Part shown: positions 10,371 through 21,729 of the stretch, piece after piece
Layout: each line of letters begins with the position of its first letter
Numbering within the stretch: the first letter of the stretch is position 1
Assembly (NCBI GenBank): GCA_033032865.1
Contig: JAWHQI010000004.1
Location: 24,410,001-24,474,000, forward strand
Origin: Dactylorhiza incarnata
Lineage: Eukaryota > Streptophyta > Magnoliopsida > Asparagales > Orchidaceae
Length of the DNA: 64,000 nt
Direction: 5' to 3'
The notes under the pieces: model-generated
What the model saw: the letters and a program-made list of their open reading frames with translations, nothing else
What the model was told of the DNA's origin: nothing
The model's database searches: none
Translations under genes and position numbers: made by a program

Positions 10371-11533
10371 TGTAAGACCCCACTTTTTTCCTTCAAAACC
10401 GGGTCATATGCCCAGAACCGCCGCTTTGCGGTGACACCTTCACTCGGGAAGGTCGTCACTACAAAAGGCTGATCCTGACAGCCATATCGATCACAGTAGA
10501 AGAAAAGTATAAACGAACAAAAAGAAGTTCAAGTCCACTATCACATGCTATATATAATAAATGTTCGCATGGTATAACTAAAATAACAAAGTTACAATAA
10601 TAAAGGGCTCATGCCCTGTACATCATATCCTCACTACAAGATCACTCGCGGAAGCTAATTACTAATCACTCACTAATCCTGAAACTTGTTCACCTGTACT
10701 ACACTGACACGCCCCTGTCTGCACTGGCCTCTGGTGGGGCTGCGTCTCCTCGATCCCCTAAAATGATATGGTCCACCGACTGTTAGTCAAAAAGACTAAG
10801 CCTTATGTTCCCAACCCTACACCCAATGGATCCTAGGCACCATGTGGGAGGATGAAGCAGAGGACAACAAGGGGTATTAAACAAAGCAGATGATGGCAGA
10901 TCTTGTCTACAGGAAATGTCTACAACTATACATGTGTATATAAATAATTGAAGCAGTAATAGAGCATGGTAAAGAGCAAGTAAGGAACAGTAAGTAAAGA
11001 TAATTACACAATAGAAATGTAACCATTGATTTATAGGAATGCCCATACAAACCTATAGACCAAGGGGTCGTTTAGCAGGGCCTATCGTATAAAAAGTCCC
11101 ATAACCAATTTATACGATAGGGGTAGGGTTGAAATGCAATGCTTATGCCATGACATGCAGAGTTATGCAGTTTAATGATATGTTCATACAAGTGTAACTC
11201 ACATACTTTGACTCTATGCGCACAGACCTTTAGTTCCCCCTTTTTGGAGCTAGCAAGACTCTCAGGATACTCCCGTAGTGGCAAACGAAAGCGGCGGGTT
11301 GGGCCTCGCCCACCTCTAGGTTGGTATTCACACTACCTAGCCTAGACCTATGGTAAGCCTCAACGCAAAACCGCGGAGCATCTACGTACTCTTACTGGCT
11401 GGACCACCAGACTTTTATGGCTAAGTGCAAATTCCACACTTGCCGAGTCAACGTATTGACGTCGGTGTGAACGACCGTCCAATACCGAAGACCCACCACC
11501 TTTATGCACATGCATACATGTTTACCATCTATC

Positions 11534-11694
11534 TCCGAGCCACAAGCTCCCCAGCCTAACCTTCCCATCACCATAACCTTCCGAGCCACCAGCTCGCCGA
11601 ACCAACTCGTCTGCACCAACAAACTTTACTGAGTCACAAGCTCACCCGACTAAGTAGTCTGCTGCCACAACCACCGAGCCTACCGCTCATAAGA
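11534..11694. repeat. GAGC-N5-GCTC inverted-repeat cluster
   Basis: Four units at about 48-50 bp spacing read GAGCCACAAGCTC, GAGCCACCAGCTC, GAGTCACAAGCTC and GAGCCTACCGCTC. Each is an inverted repeat with a 5-bp centre. Confidence 0.7.
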
Positions 11695-11789
11695 AACAAC
11701 AAACTAACCTCCCATAACCATGGGGTGTTGGTGTGTGCATTATTAATTCAACCTTGTACACCAACTTATTCTTATAATTTAGGGTTAAT

Positions 11790-11864
11790 CTTGGACTTCC
11801 CGAGGATTACCCTGTAAGGGGCTCGCTACGGTACTAGGAACTATAATGGGATGACATCCCAATG
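11790..11864 (+). repeat. Conserved ~75-bp block, copy 2
   Basis: Begins CTTGGACTTCCCGAGG and ends ACTATAATGGGATGAC. By eye it is roughly 80 percent identical to the block at 36889-36976. Confidence 0.75.
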
Positions 11865-13214
11865 TTACCTTTCTCAAGACACTTAATATGGTTGGTAACT
11901 ACCCATAAGCTTAGCCCCCTCACCATTTCACTTGAATTAACCCTAGATGGTTTATAACTCTCCAAGGGAAAGGCGATTAATCGTCAATCCCGAGCACAAG
12001 CTTACCCTTAACCCACCAAGTACACTCTCATCAAATAAACTTCTTTTTGGTGACCTTCAACCTCTTCAACTAGGCTAGGAACACCAACTACCTTCCATTC
12101 TCACCTACGGGTCTTCAATTTAATCAATCTTTACAGCTTTACTATACGCAGACCAATTAAGCTTTATGAGTTGCATGAGAGGATGTACTCCAAATATTCT
12201 TCCAACTGACTCAAGATTATTACTGGGAGTCTATAATTATATTCTAAGACCAAATCCAGAGGATCATATTTTCCTTAATTATTTAGCATTTATTATAATT
12301 TCTCCAACATTGGCCAAGCATGAAATTAAACATGAAGTGTAAGATCTTCTTATGATATGGCCCCATAAAATCATGGAAAATCTATGATGTCATAATAATA
12401 GTAAATACATAATATCACAATTTTGCAATAAGGGGTTGACCTCTAATTATAATATTGAACAAATACCCCAAATTAGACATTAAAGAAGGAACCACCAAAA
12501 ATACTTGTCCAAAAATTATTGGAAAATTACCAGACCTTTATATTGATCAGAAAAGTCTTCTGACTAATTTTCAGAGTTTATCAGAAATAATTAGTCACAT
12601 AAATAATTATTCCAAGTAAACTCATACTAGGGATAATTGTGAAGTAACCTACTGATAAATAATTTCAAAATTTTATACAAAAATTCACAGAGCTCTCTAA
12701 AGCCCCAAAATGTCCTACCACCAAGTTCATAATTTTCCAGAGGATATTTGGCCCTCATTTATTTAACATATTCTTAAGGCCAAATAGATGACTTGTGAAT
12801 GAAGTGATAAATAAATCAATTCAATAATTACACAAAAATTACCAGAGGTCTATATCATGATTATGAGGGTACCACCAAACTTTCATCACCATCCAAGATT
12901 ATTTGAGCATGTAAATTTCTCTTATAAGTAGGTTCTCAAAAAAGGTTATAACCTAAATCAGAGAGGATAAGTGTTCCTAAAATTCCCATAAAATTTCTGA
13001 GGGCATATATGTTTTTAATGGCACGTTCACCTAGAGGGGGGATGTTAGGTGATCTGGGTTCTTTTCGAAATATTAGCGTGAGTTACGAATATTCAGATAT
13101 CGCACAAATAAACCATAGCAAACGACACAAGATCTATAGAGGTTCCTCAAGACCGGGTGTCTTGAGTAGTCCTCTGTCCCTCTGCGCCTACCTAGCAGTG
13201 TGCTAGGCTCGGCA

Positions 13215-13590
13215 AACTCCACCAAATCTTTAGGTCCACAAGCCTTACAACACGGACCCGCAAGTCCTACAGCATAATCCCGCAAGCCCTTACTGCACCC
13301 GAGCCCACAAGCTGGACACTCAGGCCCTCAAGAACTACACAACACAGACCCGCAAGTCCTATACCTACAGCCTAGGCCCGCAATCCCTTACTACACCCAA
13401 GCCCTCAAGCTCGACAATATTGGACCCGCAAGTCCACTTCCCTAGCCCTCAAGCCACACAGCCCTCCATCCCTCAAGCTAGACAAAATCGGATCCACAAG
13501 TCCACTGCCCTGGCCCTCAAGACTCACAGCTCTCCAGTCCTCAAGCTAGAAACTTAGATCTGAAACCAAATCTTACACGTTTGGCCCGCA
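13215..13590. repeat. CCCGCAAG/CCCTCAAG short-repeat cluster
   Basis: About fifteen irregular copies of (G)CCCGCAAG or CCCTCAAG occur in 375 bp. Several form GGAC-N6-GTCC inverted repeats, such as GGACCCGCAAGTCC. The cluster lies on the U5 side of, or just outside, the Copia-1 LTR. Confidence 0.65.
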
Positions 13591-13886
13591 AGCCTTACAA
13601 GAAATTACAGTGATGAAAACTATTTCTTCTGCCTGATGAAGACTGGCAACTAAAGGTTGAAGAAGATGTTTCTGATTCAGATCTTGAAAGCACGGTTCTT
13701 CTTTAATCTCTTCTCTTAGCCTGATGAGGAACGACTTCTTATTAGTCGATCAGATGACTGATTCTTGCGAGAACACTTTGAGAATTCTTGTCTTTCTCTT
13801 TCTTTCTTTACGCAGCTTTTACTGTTCTATTTACTGTATGCGTATGTTCTTTCTAATTGATGCTTGCTTTAGGGCAACCCCTTATC

Positions 13887-13897
13887 ACTTTTATAAG
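13887..13897 (-). promoter_or_regulatory. TATA box of Copia-1 LTR
   Basis: CTTATAAAAGT on the minus strand, downstream of the motif cluster. Confidence 0.5.
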
Positions 13898-14462
13898 ACT
13901 ACGAGGCTCCCAACGGTCTTCTGAAAAAGTTCCTTATGTGTCAGACGCCCCATTCCTTAAGAGCACACGCTGATTGGATAATCAGGCGGCGGCATTAATT
14001 GCTGACAGCGCGTCCGCAACATTTGATTTCCCTCTCGATGATATTTTTAGCTTTATGCCGATACTGACAGCATTACGACGATATGTATAATATCTCGATG
14101 ATTGGACTTTGTCAATGCCTTAGGCCTTGGTGGATCTTCAAGTCTTCCAGCTTCTGCCTCTGACACTGATGTCTCGATGATACGAGATATTCTGGCATTT
14201 CTGCATATACAGCGATATGTTATCTCTGACTGTGTCGTCGTGATCTTCTTTCATGTAGTCTGTCATCGTAATCACTTTGTTCTTTCGACGACATGAGCGA
14301 TATCATGTTGACATATTATGCTTTAGCAACTGCTTGTCTTCAGTTGTCCTTCTTCAGTCTTCTCGATGTCATGCCTCCTTTACGACGATGTCTGTTCTTC
14401 TCGATGAAAAGGCTACTTTGTTGATGTCGACGATACTGCATCTTTTCGACGACATTCCTTCC

Positions 14463-14661
14463 TTTGATATCTGCATGTCTTCTCTGCGTTCGACGATCTT
14501 CATTCTGCATTCGACGAATAGCATTATGCGTTCGACGAACTTCATTCTTCTGTCCCATCTCTGCGTTCGACGAATTTCATTCTTCGTTCGACGAACTTCA
14601 TTCTGCGTTCGACGAACTGCATTCAGCGTTCGACGAACCTCATTCTTCGTTTGACAAACTT
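14463..14661 (-). promoter_or_regulatory. U3 motif cluster TTCGACGAA of Copia-1
   Basis: About nine TTCGACGAA-type units (palindromic arms TTCG and CGAA around one base) lie in 21-bp steps between 14490 and 14660, many preceded by CTGCG. Weaker CGACGAT/TCGATGA variants extend left to about 14040. The same word is tandemly repeated in the LTRs of element B, an unrelated family. Confidence 0.8.
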
Positions 14662-14828
14662 CATTCTTCTTTGCTTTGCCCATCATCTCAACGATGTGCC
14701 TGTACTTGTCGATGACATCTCCTATTCTTCCTGAGATTATGAGCTAGAGAAGTGATCAAATACAAAGTGAAGTTTTCTTGACTGGTGACTTCTTCAAATC
14801 AGGAATCTTGTGGGCAAGATTCCCAACA

Positions 14829-15244
14829 ATCTCCCCCTATTTGAAGAAGTCAGAATCTCAATTCAAGACTACTTTCACTTGACAATAAATGTTATAATCT
14901 TAGATTGAAAGCATGAGCATTTAAGATTTTACTTATCTTTTGCTGAACTTATGAGTACATCAACTGAAATTATGAGTACATCAAGCTTGTAGCTCCCCCT
15001 TGATTTGATGTCTCTTCTTATGTGGCTCCCCTACTCCTTTTCTCCCCTATCTTTGAGGTCTTCTTGAGCATATTGTCTTGAACATATTGATGTCATTTCT
15101 CCCCCTTTCTGACTTCTTTCCTGCAGCTCTCCTTTAGGTAGACAATAGTCCAAGCTCCCCCCTGCTCAGTCATAGTTCATCCAAATCCTGAGAGATTTTT
15201 TAACCAATCATCTAGAAAGGGATTAGTGAAGAATAAGTTAAGGA
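14829..15244 (-). mobile_element. Copia-1 polypurine tract and 3' untranslated region
   Basis: The tract AAATAGGGGGAGAT (minus strand) abuts the LTR. About 400 bp of non-coding DNA separate it from the RNase H stop codon. No env-like frame is seen. Confidence 0.7.
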
Positions 15245-15493
15245 TTATTCTAAGTTTAACATCCCCAATTGGAATTTGAAGAAGTTAAACTTAGCTTCAT
15301 CTAGGGGCTTTGTAAATATATCAGCCACTTGTTTATCTGTTGGGACAAACTCAAGGGTGATATCTTTATTTTCCACATGCTCCCTGATGAAGTGATACCT
15401 GATCTCAATATGCTTAGTCCTGCTGTGAGAGACAGGGTTCTTAGCAATTGAGATTGCACATGAAGAGTCACAAAATAGGGGTGCTTTGGTCAT
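15245..15493 (-). pseudogene. Copia-1 RNase H C-terminal part
   Basis: An 82-residue frame with the Copia RNase H/pol tail signature: CDSSCAISIAKNPV, then RTKHIEIRYHFIREHV, then TDKQVADIFTKPL. It degrades the RNA strand of RNA/DNA hybrids during reverse transcription. It is separated from the upstream RT frame by stops around 15500-15610, so the polyprotein is broken here. The stop at 15245 is the natural end of pol, since the LTR side follows. Confidence 0.85.
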
Positions 15494-15613
15494 CTTTAGA
15501 TTGTAGTCTTTAAGTTGATGCTAAATCCATAGCAGTTGGGCACATCAGCTCCCAGCAGAGATATACTCTGATTCTGTTGTAGAGATTGCCACACTGGTCT
15601 GCTTATTACTGCT

Positions 15614-16204
15614 TCAAGAGATCAGTCTTCCACCAACGAATTGACATGTCCTTGAGGTACTCTTCCTATCTTCCTTGCACCCTGCATAATCTGCATCTGA
15701 GTAGCTAGTCAGTTCACATCCATTGTTCCTAGGGTACCATAGGCCAAGATTTGATGTACCCTTTAGGTATCTTAAGATTCTCTTGACAGAGACATGATGA
15801 GATTCCTTAGGATTCACCTGATATCTAGCACAGAAACATGTAGCAAACATTATGTAAGTCCTACTTGCAGTTAGATAAAGCAAAGATCCAATCATGCATA
15901 TGTACTTGGTTTCATCAAAGGGTCTGCCCTTCTCATCCTTGTCCAGAGACACATTGGTTCCCATTGGAGTCTTCATTGAAGAAGCACTCTCCAATCCAAA
16001 TTTCTTGACTAGCTCCCTAATGAATTTGGTCTGGGAGATGAAAATACCATCTTCAGATTGTTTCACTTGGAGACCTAGGAAGTATTTGATCTCACCCATA
16101 CCGCTCATCTCAAACTTTCCCTGCATCAAGTTGGCAAACTTTTTGCAGAGATTGTTATCTGTAGAGCCAAAGATGATGTAATCCACATAGATCTGCACTA
16201 GCAA
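15614..16204 (-). pseudogene. Copia-1 reverse transcriptase, palm/thumb part
   Basis: A 196-residue frame that opens at the RT active-site strand. The normal YVDD box reads YVDY, so the second catalytic Asp is lost. It continues through IIFGST, a SIRE-type signature, then GEIKYFLGLQVKQ and LYLTASR to the start of RNase H (YSDADYAGC). A frame break at about 16205-16260 separates it from the upstream RT segment. The domain copies element RNA to DNA in virus-like particles, but this copy is dead. Confidence 0.9.
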
Positions 16205-16224
16205 GATCTTGCCCTTTACTTCCC

Positions 16225-17079
16225 TTAGGAATAATGTCTTATCAATCTTTCCTCTTGAGAATTTTTCTCAATTAGAAAGCTTGACAAAGTCTCATACCAA
16301 GCCCTAGGTGCCTGTTTTAAGCCATAAAGTGATTTTCTAAGAAAGTGAACATAATCAGGGTGAGTAGGGTCTACAAAACCTGAGGGCTGCTCTACATATA
16401 CCTCCTCTTTGAGGTCACCATTTAGGAAGGCTGACATCACATCCATCTGGTAGACCTTGAAACCTTGGTAGGCTGCATAGGCCAGAAACAGTCTTATTGC
16501 TTGCAGTCTGGCTACTGGAGCAAATGTCTGATCAAAGTCTATCCCTTCCTCTTGTGTGTAGCCTTTTGCCACTAACCTTGCTTTATTCTTGGTGATGATT
16601 CCATTTTCATCCAATTTGTTTCTGTAGACCCATTTAGTTCCTATGATGTTCTGTCCTTGGGGTCTTGGAACCAGTTTCCAAACTTTGCATCTCTTAAATT
16701 GGTTCAGTTCCTCCTGCATTGCTGCAATCCAAAATGGATCCTGATTTGCTTCCTCAAATTTCTTGGGTTCAATTTGAGAGAGAAAACTCAGGTACAATGC
16801 TTCATTTGCAGCTCTACTCCTTGTCAGCACACCTTGGTTGACAGCTCCTATAATTTGCTCTTGAGGATGATCTCTTACTTGTCTCAAGGTGGCTGGCAGT
16901 ATTTTGGGGATTTCTTCACTTACAGATCTTTCCGGTTGCACTTCTTCTGCTGTTTCTATGTTTTCCACAGCATCTGTTTCAAGCTCAACATCTATTGATT
17001 GATCTTTACTTTTAGCTGAGGTTCCAACTTGGTCATTAATGCATAATTTCTCCATCTTCTCATCAGTACCTGCATTCAT
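16225..17079 (-). pseudogene. Copia-1 integrase tail and reverse transcriptase fingers
   Basis: A 284-residue frame. The first 110 residues form an acidic linker, then comes [76 protein letters not shown] and [15 protein letters not shown]. These are classic Copia RT blocks. The frame ends in a frameshift before the active-site block. Its start overlaps the end of the PR-INT frame by 17 bp in another frame. Confidence 0.9.
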
Positions 17080-18415
17080 GCACTAGATAACTAGACCAGC
17101 CTTTGTGAATGAGGTTGGTCTCATTAACTACCACATGTATAGATTCTTCCACTGCTTGGGTATTGATGTTGTACACTCTATATGCCTTACTATGAGAGTT
17201 GTAGCCAACAAAAATACCCTCACTGCTTTTCTTAGCAAACTTGGTTAGTTTGGATTTCCCATTATTAAGGACATAACATTTACTACCAAAGATCCTAAAG
17301 TAGGATAGGGTTGGTTTTCTGCCCTTCATTAACTCATAGGGAGTTTTCTTGTGGTCTTTGATGATTGAAGCCCTATTTATCACATGACAAGCAGTGTTGA
17401 CAGCCTCTGCCCAGAAGTATTCTGGTAGAGAGGAGTCACATAGCATTGTCCTACTTGCCTCTATCAAGCTTTTGTTCTTCCTTTCAGCAACCCCATTCTG
17501 TTGAGGGGTTCTGGGTGAGGAAAATTCTTGGGAGATACCTAGTTCTTGGCAGAATTCTATTATGACCCCTGACTGAAATTCTGCCCCATGGTCACTTCTG
17601 AGTTTGACCACAATACAGTCCACCTCATTCTGGATCTGCCTGACAAAATTTCTCAAGATATTTAGGGTATCTGATTTCTTTTTGAGGAAGAATACCCAAG
17701 TGAACCTTGTGTAATCATCAACAACTACAAGGTTGTAGGCCTTCCCTCCTAAGCTATGAACTGACATAGGACCAAACAAATCCAGATGCAGAAAAAATAA
17801 GCACATAGAAGACTTTTTATTAGATATGCTTTTAAAGATGGTCCTAGTCTGCTTTCCAAGTTTGCAATCTTGACAAGGACCATCTTTAAGGCACTTAATA
17901 TTAGGTCCATTTCTAACCAGGTCTTGTGAGAAAAGCTTGCTTATTGTCTTATAGTTGATGTATGCAAGTCTCTTATGCCATTGTACACAAAGAGCCTCTT
18001 TACCAACAGCTACAAGACATATGGCCATGGAAGAATTTGTATTGAGAAAGTTTAAGCAATAAATATTGCCACTCCGAGTGCCAGTTAAGGTAGCCTCAGA
18101 ATCTGAGGAATTCTTAATTGGGCACTTGTCCTTGTGGAAAGTAATAACAAAGCCTAAATCACAAAGTTGACTTATTCTTATGAGATTGTGTTTCAACCCC
18201 TCCACATAAGCTACCTTTGTGATGGTAACTAACCCATTAGAGATGTTACCAAATCCCCTGGTCACCCCCTTTTCTGAACCTCCAAAGATCACGGTTGGTG
18301 CATTCTCCACAGGGATGAACTCTCTTAAGTACTTTCTGACTCCAGTCATGTGCCTGGAGCAGCCACTGTCCAAATACCAAATTGGAGATTGGTTGGCATT
18401 TGGACATACCTGCAA
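17063..18415 (-). pseudogene. Copia-1 protease and integrase
   Basis: A 450-residue frame. The protease active site DSGCSRHMTG is at about residues 16-25. The GAG-pre-integrase zinc region follows around residue 150, with CQDC present but the expected second His of the HHCC pair replaced (HKRLAY). Integrase core blocks include LHLDLFGPM, YTRFTWVFFL, RSDHGAEFQ and QNGVAERKNKSLIEA, which hold the D, D and E catalytic residues. The element's gag half is absent: sequence upstream of 18433 belongs to the inserted Copia-2 LTR. Confidence 0.9.
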
Positions 18416-18432
18416 AACAAATCACTTCCCCT

Positions 18433-18540
18433 TGTGAAATTTTCCATAGATCTAGGAGTGAGCAGGAATTGTACAACTCAAAGTTACAGCCAACAACCAG
18501 AAGCACATGAAGCAAAGCAATCTTTATTGATAATAGCAAT
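18433..18540 (-). mobile_element. Copia-2 3' LTR, left fragment (R/U5 side)
   Basis: The top strand begins TGTGAAATTTTCC. In minus orientation this ends ...TTTTCACA, as expected for a Tork-type LTR terminus. It contains AATAAAG (minus strand, about 18519-18533), a candidate polyadenylation signal. I read it as the outer end of the Copia-2 LTR, separated from the rest (25741-26912) by element C. The boundary is inferred because the opposite LTR is not in the window. Confidence 0.5.
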
Positions 18541-18843
18541 GTTAAAACCGATTTCTCGGTCTTTGTGGAGTTCGGGGACCTCAACAAGCTGGGGGCGACC
18601 AACCCTTACTTCCCTCAAGGGAGATCTCTAGGTTGAAGGTTGAGGAACTATGGACTGGACCAAGGGCTTAGTGGGGAGGTCCCGCCACATACCCGGAAGC
18701 CCCTTAGGAACTTCCCCTCCCAAGCCACTACTAAGCTTGGGCACCACTGGAGGCTCTCCTCACCCCCTAGAGAGACTTGGGGAGGGAGAGAGAGAGAGAG
18801 AGAGCTAGCCTAGAATCCTCCTCCCAAATGGTGCCCCCTTGGT

Positions 18844-18855
18844 CCTATTTATAGG
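18844..18855 (-). promoter_or_regulatory. TATA box of element C 3' LTR
   Basis: CCTATAAATAGG on the minus strand. The palindrome cluster lies about 190 bp upstream (19040-19430), further than in the other families. Confidence 0.6.
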
Positions 18856-19039
18856 ATTTCTGGATTCGGGCTGCAAATAACCAATCTCTGGCCTATCAGA
18901 TTACCAAAATACCCTCGGATTTGGCTGCGGATAGCCAAATCCCGCTGTTCTGAGGCGTTAAACGCAGACCGACCCCTCCCCCCGGAACTGGGCGAGAGGG
19001 GGTACCTCGCGGGGCTCGGCGAGCCTATTAACCGGGTGG

Positions 19040-19430
19040 TGCGAGACCCGGGGGTCGACCCCCTGCTGGTCTCGCCCCTCTGCTGGGCTGGGCGAGACCC
19101 AGCTAGGGGCGGCCCCCCTGCTGGTCTCGCCCTTCTGCTGGGGCTGGGCGAGACCCATCCAGGGGCGGCCCCCTGCTGGTCTCTCCCTTCTGTTGGGGGC
19201 GCGGGGGGCGAGAGGAGCTCGCCCCCCTGGAGGGGACGGGGGCGAGAGGAGCTTGCCTCCCTTGCATTGGGGCGTGGCCAGAGGAGCTCGCCCCCCCCCC
19301 CCTGGGGTCTCGCCCCCTGCTGTTGGGGGCGCGGGGGGCGAGAGGAGCTCTCCCCCCTGGAGGGTATGGGGGCGAGAGGAGCTCGCCCCCCTTTCCTTGG
19401 GGCGGGGCGAGAGGAGCTCGCCCCCCCCTA
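19040..19430 (-). promoter_or_regulatory. U3 GC-rich inverted-repeat cluster of element C (3' LTR)
   Basis: Repeated units pair GGCGAGACC with GGTCTCGCC, and GCGAGAGGAGCTCGCC with itself. GAGCTC is a palindrome inside each of the latter. About seven units are present. Confidence 0.75.
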
Positions 19431-19516
19431 TTCTTGTCCTCGGCCATTGTAGGAAAAACAAGTCGTAAAGACCTCTCGGGCCCCGGGGGTTCGCTCAGCG
19501 AATTCAGGGTTGTACA

Positions 19517-19984
19517 TAATCCCGGCTCTTTTCGAGCAAGGTACACGCTCGAAAAGAAATGTCCAACCCTGCATATTCGACGAGTGTCGCTGGGAATCCG
19601 GCTAACGGTGCTATCTCGGAAAAACATATAGCCTCTCCGAGAGTTCCTCCAACCCTGCCGGCTAGCGAGAGTCCAGCTAGCGATACCACGTTGGGAAAAA
19701 ACGTACAGCCACCCTGAGTGGTCTTCCAACCCTGCCGGCTAGCGAGAGCCCAGCTAGCGAGACCACCTCGGGAGAAAAACACAGCCACCCGAGTGGTCTT
19801 CCAACCCCGCCGGCAAGTGAGAGCCTGGCTAGCGAGACCACCTCAGGAGAAAAACACAGCCATTCGAGTGGTCTTCCAACCCCGCCGGCTAGCGAGAGCC
19901 CGGCTAGCGAGACCACCTCGGGAGAAAAACACACAGCCACCCGAGTGGTCTTCCAACCCCGCCGGCTAGCGAGACTCTCCGAGG
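19517..19984. repeat. 75-bp tandem units preceding the C minisatellite
   Basis: The first 120 bp is unique 3' untranslated DNA. From about 19640, four to five 75-bp units follow. Each contains CCGGCTAGCGAGAGCCCGGC, GAGACCACCTCGGGAGAAAA and CACAGCCACCCGAGTGGTC. The units share the core CCGGCTAG(C/T)GAGAGCCCGG with the 78-bp array, so both arose from one ancestor. Confidence 0.8.
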
Positions 19985-21480
19985 GGAAAAGAACATAGCC
20001 TCCCTGGGAGGTCAACCTGCATCTGTCGGCTAGTGAGAGCCCGGTCAGCGGAACCATCCGAGGGGAAAATACTTGTCCTCCCTGGGAGGTCAACCTGCAC
20101 CTGCCGGCTAGTGAGAGCCCGGTCAGCGGAACCATCCGAGGGGAAAATACTTGTCTTCCCTAGGAGGTCAACCTGCACCTGCCGGCTAGTCAGAGCCCAG
20201 TCAGCGGAACCATCCGAGGGGAAAATACTTGTCTTCCCTGGGAGGTCAACCTGCACCTGCCGGCTAGTGAGAGCTCGTTCAGCGGAACCATCCGAGGGGA
20301 AAATACTTGTCCTCCCTGGGAGGTCAACCTGCACTTGTCGGCTAGTGAGAGCACGGTCAGCGGAACCATCCGAGGGGAAAATACTTAGCCTCCCTGGGAG
20401 GTCAACCTGCACCTGCCAGCTAGTGAGAGCCCGGTCAGCGGAACCATCCGAGGGGAAAATACTTGTCTTCCCTGGGAGGTGAACCTGCACCTGCCGGCTA
20501 GTGAGAGCCCGGTCAGCGGAACCATCCGAGGGGAAAATACTTGTCTTCAGTGGGAGGTCAACCTGCACCTGCCGGCTAGTGAGAGCCCGGTCAGTGGAAC
20601 CATCCGAGGGGAAAATACTTGTCCTCCCTGGGAGGTCAACCTGCACCTGCCGGCTAGTGAGAGCCCGATCAGCGGAACCATCCGAGGGGAAAATACTTGT
20701 CTTCCCTGGTAGGTTAACCTGCACCTGCCGGCTAGTGAGAGCCCGGTCAGCGGAACCATCCAAGGGGTGAAGAACTTAGCCTCCCTGAAGGTCAACCTGC
20801 ACCTGCCGGCTAGTGAGAGCCCGGTCAGTGGAACCATCTGAGGGGAAAATAGTTGTCTTCCCTGGGAGGTCAACCTACACCTGCAGGCTAGTGAGAGCCC
20901 GGTCAGCGGAACCATCCGAGGGGAAAATACTTGTCTTCCCTGGGAGGTCAACCTGCACCTGCCGGCTAGTGAGAGCCCGGTCAGCGGAACCATCCGAGGG
21001 GAAAATACTTGTCCTCCCTGGGAGGTCAACCTGCACCTGCCGGCTAGTGATAGCCCGGTCAGCGGAACCATCCGAGGGGAAAATACTAAGCTCCCTGGGA
21101 GGTCAACCTGCACCTGCCGGCTAGTGAGAGCCCAGTCAGCGGAACCATCCGAGGGGAAAATACATGTCCTCCCTGGGAGGTCAACCTGCACCTGCCGGCT
21201 AGTGAGAGCCCGGTTAGCGGAACCATCCGAGGGGTGAAGAACTTAGCCTCCCTGGGAGGTTAACCTGCACCTGCAGGCTAGTGAGAGCCCAGTCAGCGGA
21301 ACCATCTAAGTGGAAAATACTTGTCTTCCCTGGGAGGTCAACCTGCACCTGCCGGCTAGTGAGAGCCCGGTCAGCGGAACCATCCGAGGGGTGAAGAACT
21401 TAGCCTCCCCTGGGAGGTCAACCTGCACCTGCCGGCTAGTGAGAGCCCGGTCAGCGGAACAATCCGAGGGGAAAAGAACT
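19985..21480. repeat. 78-bp minisatellite, about 19 copies, in the 3' region of element C
   Basis: The unit is 78 bp and includes GGTCAGCGGAACCATCCGAG, GGGAAAATACTTG, CCTGGGAGGTCAACCTGCAC and CTGCCGGCTAGTGAGAGCCC. Since 78 is a multiple of three, long frames of 26-residue repeats stay open on both strands (for example 19966-20763, 20547-21191 and 20033-20482). These frames are by-products and I do not call them genes. The array lies between the gag stop and the 3' LTR. Confidence 0.95.
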
Positions 21481-21729
21481 TAGAAAAACTTTTATAACAT
21501 TAGTCATCCGTTTACATGCAAGAAAAACTAAGTAAGGAAATAGACCATCACATTACATGGATTTGAAGAAAAAGCTAAGCACGGAGACCGGGAATTGGAC
21601 TTCTACTCCCAGGCATGGTCTTCCTCGACCTCCTCTGGTTGCTGACGTTGCGACTTTGGACGCCTTGCCTCCCTCATTTCCAAGAACTCGGGGCAGGTGG
21701 ATGTCGCGTGACCCTCCTCATCATCGAAG
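21481..21729. other. Non-coding spacer between gag and minisatellite in element C
   Basis: About 250 bp follow the gag stop and precede the array. I see no motif or frame of note beyond extensions of the gag shadow frames. Confidence 0.5.

Larger units (their letters stand above)
10371..13600 (-). mobile_element. Element E: LTR/UTR-like region, possibly Tekay-type
   Basis: On the minus strand the segment ends GGGGTCTTACA exactly at 10371. That is the style of terminus seen in Tekay/Del chromovirus LTRs, which is a family-knowledge argument and not proof. No pol or gag frame is recognisable. The region holds a conserved 75-bp block (11790-11864) and two short-motif clusters (11534-11694 and 13215-13590). 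The stretch 12150-13000 is AT-rich with nothing I can identify. The right boundary with the Copia-1 LTR near 13600 is uncertain. Confidence 0.4.
13610..14828 (-). mobile_element. Copia-1 3' LTR (SIRE-like)
   Basis: On the minus strand the LTR starts TGTTGGGAATCTTGCCC, right after the polypurine tract AAATAGGGGGAGAT. This arrangement is typical of SIRE-lineage Copia elements. The left boundary near 13610 is a guess based on the end of coherent leader sequence. A TATA box and a TTCGACGAA cluster are present. Confidence 0.65.
18541..19516 (-). mobile_element. Element C 3' LTR (976 bp)
   Basis: Top strand begins TGTTAAAACCGATTTC and ends AGGGTTGTACA. It matches 24744-25735 over its whole length. 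It carries the GC-rich inverted-repeat cluster and a self-complementary TATA region CCTATTTATAGG at 18844-18855. A GA-rich run lies at 18786-18806. Confidence 0.9.

Noticed and set aside
10085..10459. Overlapping ORFs in D0
   Set aside because: They lie in LTR leader sequence shared with non-coding parts of D and I LTRs.
19036..19729. Pro/Gly-rich ORFs at 19036-19729, and similar ones at 25224-25795
   Set aside because: These lie in the promoter cluster of element C's LTRs and have no domain or sensible start.
19966..21191. Long repetitive ORFs on both strands (up to 265 codons)
   Set aside because: They are readings of the 78-bp minisatellite. The same array is open in several frames, which is what a stop-free unit of length divisible by three produces.
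19985..21480. CRISPR or centromeric satellite
   Set aside because: Units are head-to-tail with no variable spacers, and the array is bounded by the gag and LTR of one element.
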